64,000 nt of DNA from Ustilago trichophora. Its lineage: Eukaryota > Basidiomycota > Ustilaginomycetes > Ustilaginales > Ustilaginaceae. This document shows, in pieces, positions 60,422 to 64,000 of the stretch. A program made the translations under genes and the position numbers. The notes under the pieces were generated by a model, which worked only from the letters and a program-made list of their open reading frames with translations, ran no database searches and was not told the origin of the DNA. The stretch is taken from NCBI GenBank assembly GCA_900323505.1, contig OOIN01000006.1, forward strand, positions 558,001 through 622,000, given 5' to 3'. Position 1 is the stretch's first letter; every line of letters starts with the position of its first letter.

Positions 60422-63400
60422 TTAGTTGCGCTTGGTGAGCGAAAACGCACTCGAGGTCAACAATGGGGAAGCTTGGACGCTGAGCGATTCTCCACCGGTC
60501 GTACCGAGGACGCTGCTGGCGCGCGAAGGCGTAGCTGCGCCGGAGGCCGGGGCGGCAGGTATGGGTGCTGCAGAGTCGCACATGAGGGCGATCTTTTGAA
60601 TCAGTGAAATGGCTCGCTGGACCCGGGCGTGTGACAGAGATTCGGGTGGGGTGTTGCGAAGCAAGTCTCGCAGCATCAAACCATATCGTGGGATACGCTG
60701 CGTGGGCATGATGGCGATGTCCATCGGGGTGAGGCATTTAGCTGCTGCGCCTGTAGGTTGCGTAGCTTGGCTGGATGCAGGAGTGGCAGTCGAGGTCATG
60801 CTGAGCGCTGACCACGGTTCAGGGCCGATCGAGGATGTGGGCGTCGGAAGAGGCGTGACGAGCGTCGACTGGCTGCGCGAGTGTGCGAAGCGTCGAGATG
60901 ATGCTGCATCGGCACGAATGGCTTCGGGGCTCTTTTCTTCCTCCGGACTTGCGGTCATCAACGGTGCTGGACCGGCTACGACAACACGGGGAGGGATAAA
61001 GCTGGTGCTGGTGATGGTACTACGACGCTTCGTCGACCTCTTGACGGGCAACGTGGCCCCGGAAGCATCGTTTGACGCTACCACATCAGCATCGTGGCGA
61101 GCACCTACAGGCGAAGCAGGACGCGTGAGCGATGTCATCCGCAACGTAGAGTGACGGAAGCCAGATCCTGGAGATGAGGCACCACTGCTGCTCGAGCCAT
61201 CGGTAGTGGAAGCGCCGACCTCGGTCGATTCGCGAGGCGTGAGCGGAACCAATCCGATCTTGTACGGCGATTTGCCCTTTGCGAGCTCCGTAGATCTCAA
61301 ATTCTTCAATGCCTGCGATGCGACAGACGACCATCCGACGAAGGTCGACTCTAATTGAGCCGCGAGCACGTCGAAAGCGGCACCGACACCAGCACTGGTG
61401 GGATTGTCCTCAACACGTTGAACGAGCGCATTGCTCAACGCGATCAACTGTGGCAAATACGTTCGCAGCAAGGTCACATGGCTGGGCGGCGTGGCGCTGG
61501 TCGAGGTCTTGCCCGAGGAGTAGGCGGCAAATAGGTTGCTAGTAGACTTTCGCTTGATACCGAGAGCATTTGTGCTTCCGTTGGGTGCAACCTGCATCTT
61601 GCGCACCACGCTCAGCAGGCTGCCGAGATGGCGAGCGTAGCTTCTCTCGGTCTGCACCAGCTCTCTGATGAGGAAAAGCGCCTTGACCTCCTTCTTCCAG
61701 TCGTCGTCGTTGACAAAGGTGCCGTCGTGCAGCTTGCCGCTGGCCTTGCCGACACCCCATCCGAGTCCTGTGGCCGGAGGGCCGACAGGAGGTTTCTTGT
61801 CGGCGTAGGCTCTGACAATGTCCTTCTGTCGCTGGTCAACATCACCTTCAGACCCTCGCGACGTAGACGATGTAGATCGCGAGCGGCCAAGCTTGGCGTC
61901 AGCACTAGCGGAGCGCTTGTGACGCAACCGCGATCCAGCTTTGACGAGAGCCTTCGAAGCATCCGACCAGCCTACTGCCGCACTTGCGCCCTGGTGTTTC
62001 GCCGGAGACCCCTTGCCTACATTGCCCGACGTACCGCCAACTTTGCTGTCAGCGAGATCGTTGTCATCGAGCATGGATCCAGAGACTTTGGTCTTGAGGT
62101 AGTTGCCCGACATCATGCCGAGACGTGCGAGACGTGTCTTGTTCTCCACTTCCTGGGCTTGGGCTTGGATGCGTTCGCGATGGACAGCTCGAACCTGCTC
62201 GAGCGCCTCGAGGAACTCGCGGTCATCGACCATGTCGAGTGTTGGCTGGCTCATTTTGCGATCTTGAACAGTCAAGCCTCCGCGGAAGCCCATAGCAGTG
62301 GACGGTCGGGCCAATGCAATCTCTTCGGCAAAGGACGTCCGGATGGGACGCAAGACAGGCTTGCTAAGCGTGCGGCGTCGGCGTACCTCGCTCGAGGCGG
62401 TCGAAGCTGCTGCCAGATCAGTGCCCTGGCTCGATTGCGTTGCTGTGGTAGGGTTGGACTCTGCGAGAAGGGAATCCAGAGCCAGGGCGGACGATCGAGA
62501 TCCGTCTGCCAAAGACTGCGATGCCCTCGAATTGGTCGAGCCCGTCTTGGTCTTTGTTTGCGAAGTGGTGAGCCTCGCCGTTGCAGATTTGGAAGGAGAG
62601 CCATTCGAAAACACAGAGGGCCGTGACGAAGCAGCAGGGGCACCACGGAAGGAAGATGGCGGATTCAAAGGTCGTTGAGGTGAGCGTGATTGACGATTCG
62701 AGGGTGGCGTTCCCAGAGACGAGGCAGACGAGGACCGCACAGCAGGCTTGCCGCCGGCCGATGGCGGGGACGGTTGCACGCTTCTGGCTAATGAGCTTTT
62801 GGTGGGAGCCAAAACGCTGCTGCTGAATGCCCGAGATGTCTTTGTCTGGACCGTTGCAAAGCCGAGCGAAGTGTCAGGCCGCGCAGGCCGAGTCGTCGCA
62901 GGTGCAACTCGATCAAGCCTGAAGCCCGAAGACATCTTGCGAATGGCAGACGCCGGCGACATGGTCCTCGACGAGGCCGCACTTTCAATACGACCGGGGG
63001 CAGACGCTTCTTGTGGTACTGCCGCCGCTTTGGTCAGCGATAGTTTCCGGTCTCTTCTCAGTGGATTGCGAAGGTGGAAGCCCAGACTTGTCTCTGGCCG
63101 AGCAGGCAGAGCATCGAGACGCGCAGAATCGGCGCGAGGACTCTGCGGTGGTGACGCCAGCAAATTCTTCCGAACGGAGCGCGCCTTCGACGGATCAAAG
63201 ACGCCAGACAGACGACGGCCAAGCGATGATCGAGTGGGTTGTGTCGCCGAGGGTAACGCTGCAGCAACCGAGGTGGTACTTTGCGGAGCGAAAGTGCGAT
63301 CGAGCAACGGACTGGTGGGTTCCGTGTGGGCATGGTGGAAGAAATCGGTTGCTGTGGCAAAGGTGGGCAGCACCGAGTCGTCTGCAGAAGGGCTTGCACT

Positions 63401-64000
63401 GGCGGTGGGTGGCTGCTCGCTCAAAGGCGACGTCAGAGCATCAAAGAATCGACTCTCTTCGTCCACAGGCGTAAACACCGGGAGGACGCTCGAGAAGCTG
63501 GACCTCGTGCTAGTACGACCGTGGGCCGAAGGCATAGCGGAGGGAGCCAGAGGCGCTCCACTGGCACGCTTGTCGAGGTCTGCAGCTGCTTTTCGTGCTG
63601 ACTTTGAGATCAAGGTAGCTGAGCCGAGTGATGTCTGCTTCTTGTGGCCAAATCGCTTGGCAAAACGGCTGGAGTTGGGAACGACACTGTCCAGCGACTG
63701 CGAAGCTGGCAGGGGCAGGGGTTCTGGTTCTGGATCCGGGAGAACAAGCGTCTTGTACACGGCCTCGGGCGAGTCGGCGAGCCGGTCAAAGAGGGTTTCT
63801 TTTGGTGTCTTGTCCTCTTGATCATGCTTCTGCGTCTTGGCAGCTTGCCCGCTAGGAGTGCTCATAGCTACCCTCTGTGCATTTGCCGAAGGCGCAAGCA
63901 CTGTTTGAATGGCTCGCTGCTCATGCGGCGAGCTCGATGGAGCGGCCAACGAGGGTTTCGCACTTGCCGAGACGATCTTGACATCCTTCAACGGTGGGAG
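60422..64000 (-). CDS. RhoGEF (DH-domain) protein, partial at right edge
   Basis: The frame is open from the right edge to a stop at 60422, at least 1192 codons. The first 750 residues in view are disordered, rich in Ser, Pro, Ala and basic clusters, with repeats of the form RPxTSLGF (for example RPETSLGFHLRNP, RPDTSLGFATVQ). A Dbl-homology domain then starts at LIRELVQTERSYARHLGSLL (about 61710-61630) and ends with PTQRIPRYGLMLRDLLRNTP (about 60710-60640), the conserved DH signature helix. The two parts are separated by about 300 residues of partly low-complexity sequence, so the domain carries a large insertion. The frame ends about 75 residues after the signature, without a visible PH domain. 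It should activate a Rho/Cdc42-type GTPase. An ATG at 63865 (MSTPSGQAAK) is a possible start if the gene does not continue past the edge. Confidence 0.85.
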   Translation of the reverse strand, partial: LPPLKDVKIVSASAKPSLAAPSSSPHEQRAIQTVLAPSANAQRVAMSTPSGQAAKTQKHDQEDKTPKETLFDRLADSPEAVYKTLVLPDPEPEPLPLPASQSLDSVVPNSSRFAKRFGHKKQTSLGSATLISKSARKAAADLDKRASGAPLAPSAMPSAHGRTSTRSSFSSVLPVFTPVDEESRFFDALTSPLSEQPPTASASPSADDSVLPTFATATDFFHHAHTEPTSPLLDRTFAPQSTTSVAAALPSATQPTRSSLGRRLSGVFDPSKARSVRKNLLASPPQSPRADSARLDALPARPETSLGFHLRNPLRRDRKLSLTKAAAVPQEASAPGRIESAASSRTMSPASAIRKMSSGFRLDRVAPATTRPARPDTSLGFATVQTKTSRAFSSSVLAPTKSSLARSVQPSPPSAGGKPAVRSSSASSLGTPPSNRQSRSPQRPLNPPSSFRGAPAASSRPSVFSNGSPSKSATARLTTSQTKTKTGSTNSRASQSLADGSRSSALALDSLLAESNPTTATQSSQGTDLAAASTASSEVRRRRTLSKPVLRPIRTSFAEEIALARPSTAMGFRGGLTVQDRKMSQPTLDMVDDREFLEALEQVRAVHRERIQAQAQEVENKTRLARLGMMSGNYLKTKVSGSMLDDNDLADSKVGGTSGNVGKGSPAKHQGASAAVGWSDASKALVKAGSRLRHKRSASADAKLGRSRSTSSTSRGSEGDVDQRQKDIVRAYADKKPPVGPPATGLGWGVGKASGKLHDGTFVNDDDWKKEVKALFLIRELVQTERSYARHLGSLLSVVRKMQVAPNGSTNALGIKRKSTSNLFAAYSSGKTSTSATPPSHVTLLRTYLPQLIALSNALVQRVEDNPTSAGVGAAFDVLAAQLESTFVGWSSVASQALKNLRSTELAKGKSPYKIGLVPLTPRESTEVGASTTDGSSSSGASSPGSGFRHSTLRMTSLTRPASPVGARHDADVVASNDASGATLPVKRSTKRRSTITSTSFIPPRVVVAGPAPLMTASPEEEKSPEAIRADAASSRRFAHSRSQSTLVTPLPTPTSSIGPEPWSALSMTSTATPASSQATQPTGAAAKCLTPMDIAIMPTQRIPRYGLMLRDLLRNTPPESLSHARVQRAISLIQKIALMCDSAAPIPAAPASGAATPSRASSVLGTTGGESLSVQASPLLTSSAFSLTKRN

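Noticed and set aside
62748..63821. A 357-codon frame antisense to the RhoGEF gene
   Set aside because: It covers low-complexity sense sequence and shows no motif of its own.
1..64000. tRNA genes
   Set aside because: Scanned by eye for GGTTCGANTCC-type B-boxes on both strands. Partial matches (for example near 5266, 11126 and 32641) lack an A-box and acceptor stem pairing.
1..64000. Transposable elements, viral insertions or CRISPR arrays
   Set aside because: No transposase, reverse transcriptase or integrase motifs, no long terminal or inverted repeats beyond short dyads, and no spaced direct repeats.

Overview
The window is nuclear DNA of a basidiomycete fungus, most probably a smut of the Ustilaginaceae (Ustilago, Sporisorium or Pseudozyma-like). 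The evidence is compositional and structural: about half GC, mostly long intron-poor reading frames with serine, alanine and proline-rich low-complexity stretches, spliceosomal introns with GTAAGT/GTAGGT-type donors and YAG acceptors, and a purely eukaryotic housekeeping gene set. Species assignment is inference. I see no rRNA, tRNA, transposon, viral or CRISPR feature.

Layout from left to right. 0-10.7 kb: a gene cut by the left edge (-), RPC25-like RNA polymerase III subunit (+), a Sac7/Bag7-like RhoGAP (-), a small lysine-rich protein (+, one intron), a compact Zn2Cys6 protein (+) and an MFS transporter (-, one intron). 10.7-14.9 kb: gene-poor. 14.9-24.5 kb: mitochondrial aconitase (-, long first intron and an apparent one-base frameshift in a G6 run), then a head-to-head ribosomal protein pair, rps29/uS14 (-, one intron of 932 nt) and rpl4/uL4 (+, a 16-nt first coding exon). 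24.5-33 kb: UDP-GlcNAc pyrophosphorylase (-), a bZIP/DUF3425-like transcription factor (-) and a 3.3 kb gene-free upstream region. 33-50.8 kb: ERG27-like 3-keto-sterol reductase (-) / Arc1-like tRNA-binding cofactor (+), a complex I NDUFA11-type subunit (-) / p47-Shp1 UBX protein (+), an ARMH3-like DUF1741 protein (-) / Byr4-like protein (+), a zinc alcohol dehydrogenase (+) and a Sec9-like SNARE (-). 51.6-64 kb: a Pex8-like peroxin (-) / unrecognised coiled-coil protein (+), glucosamine-6-phosphate N-acetyltransferase (-) / AIM18-like mitochondrial protein (+), prefoldin subunit 1 (+, two introns) and a RhoGEF (-) running off the right edge.

Most neighbours are divergent (promoter-sharing) or convergent pairs rather than functional clusters. 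Links that can be drawn: UAP1 and GNA1 act in the same UDP-GlcNAc (chitin and glycan precursor) pathway; RhoGAP and RhoGEF are opposing regulators of Rho GTPases; rps29 and rpl4 share an intergenic region containing a palindromic TCACGTGA site; the Zn2Cys6 protein lies tail-to-tail with the MFS transporter. I found no convincing new multi-gene system. The more noteworthy signals are the aconitase frameshift, inverted repeats in several divergent promoters, a stop-free multiple-of-three intron in prefoldin 1, large low-complexity insertions in conserved enzymes, and a few orphan proteins. All gene models were spliced by hand from splice-site consensus and family conservation; no alignment or database search was run.
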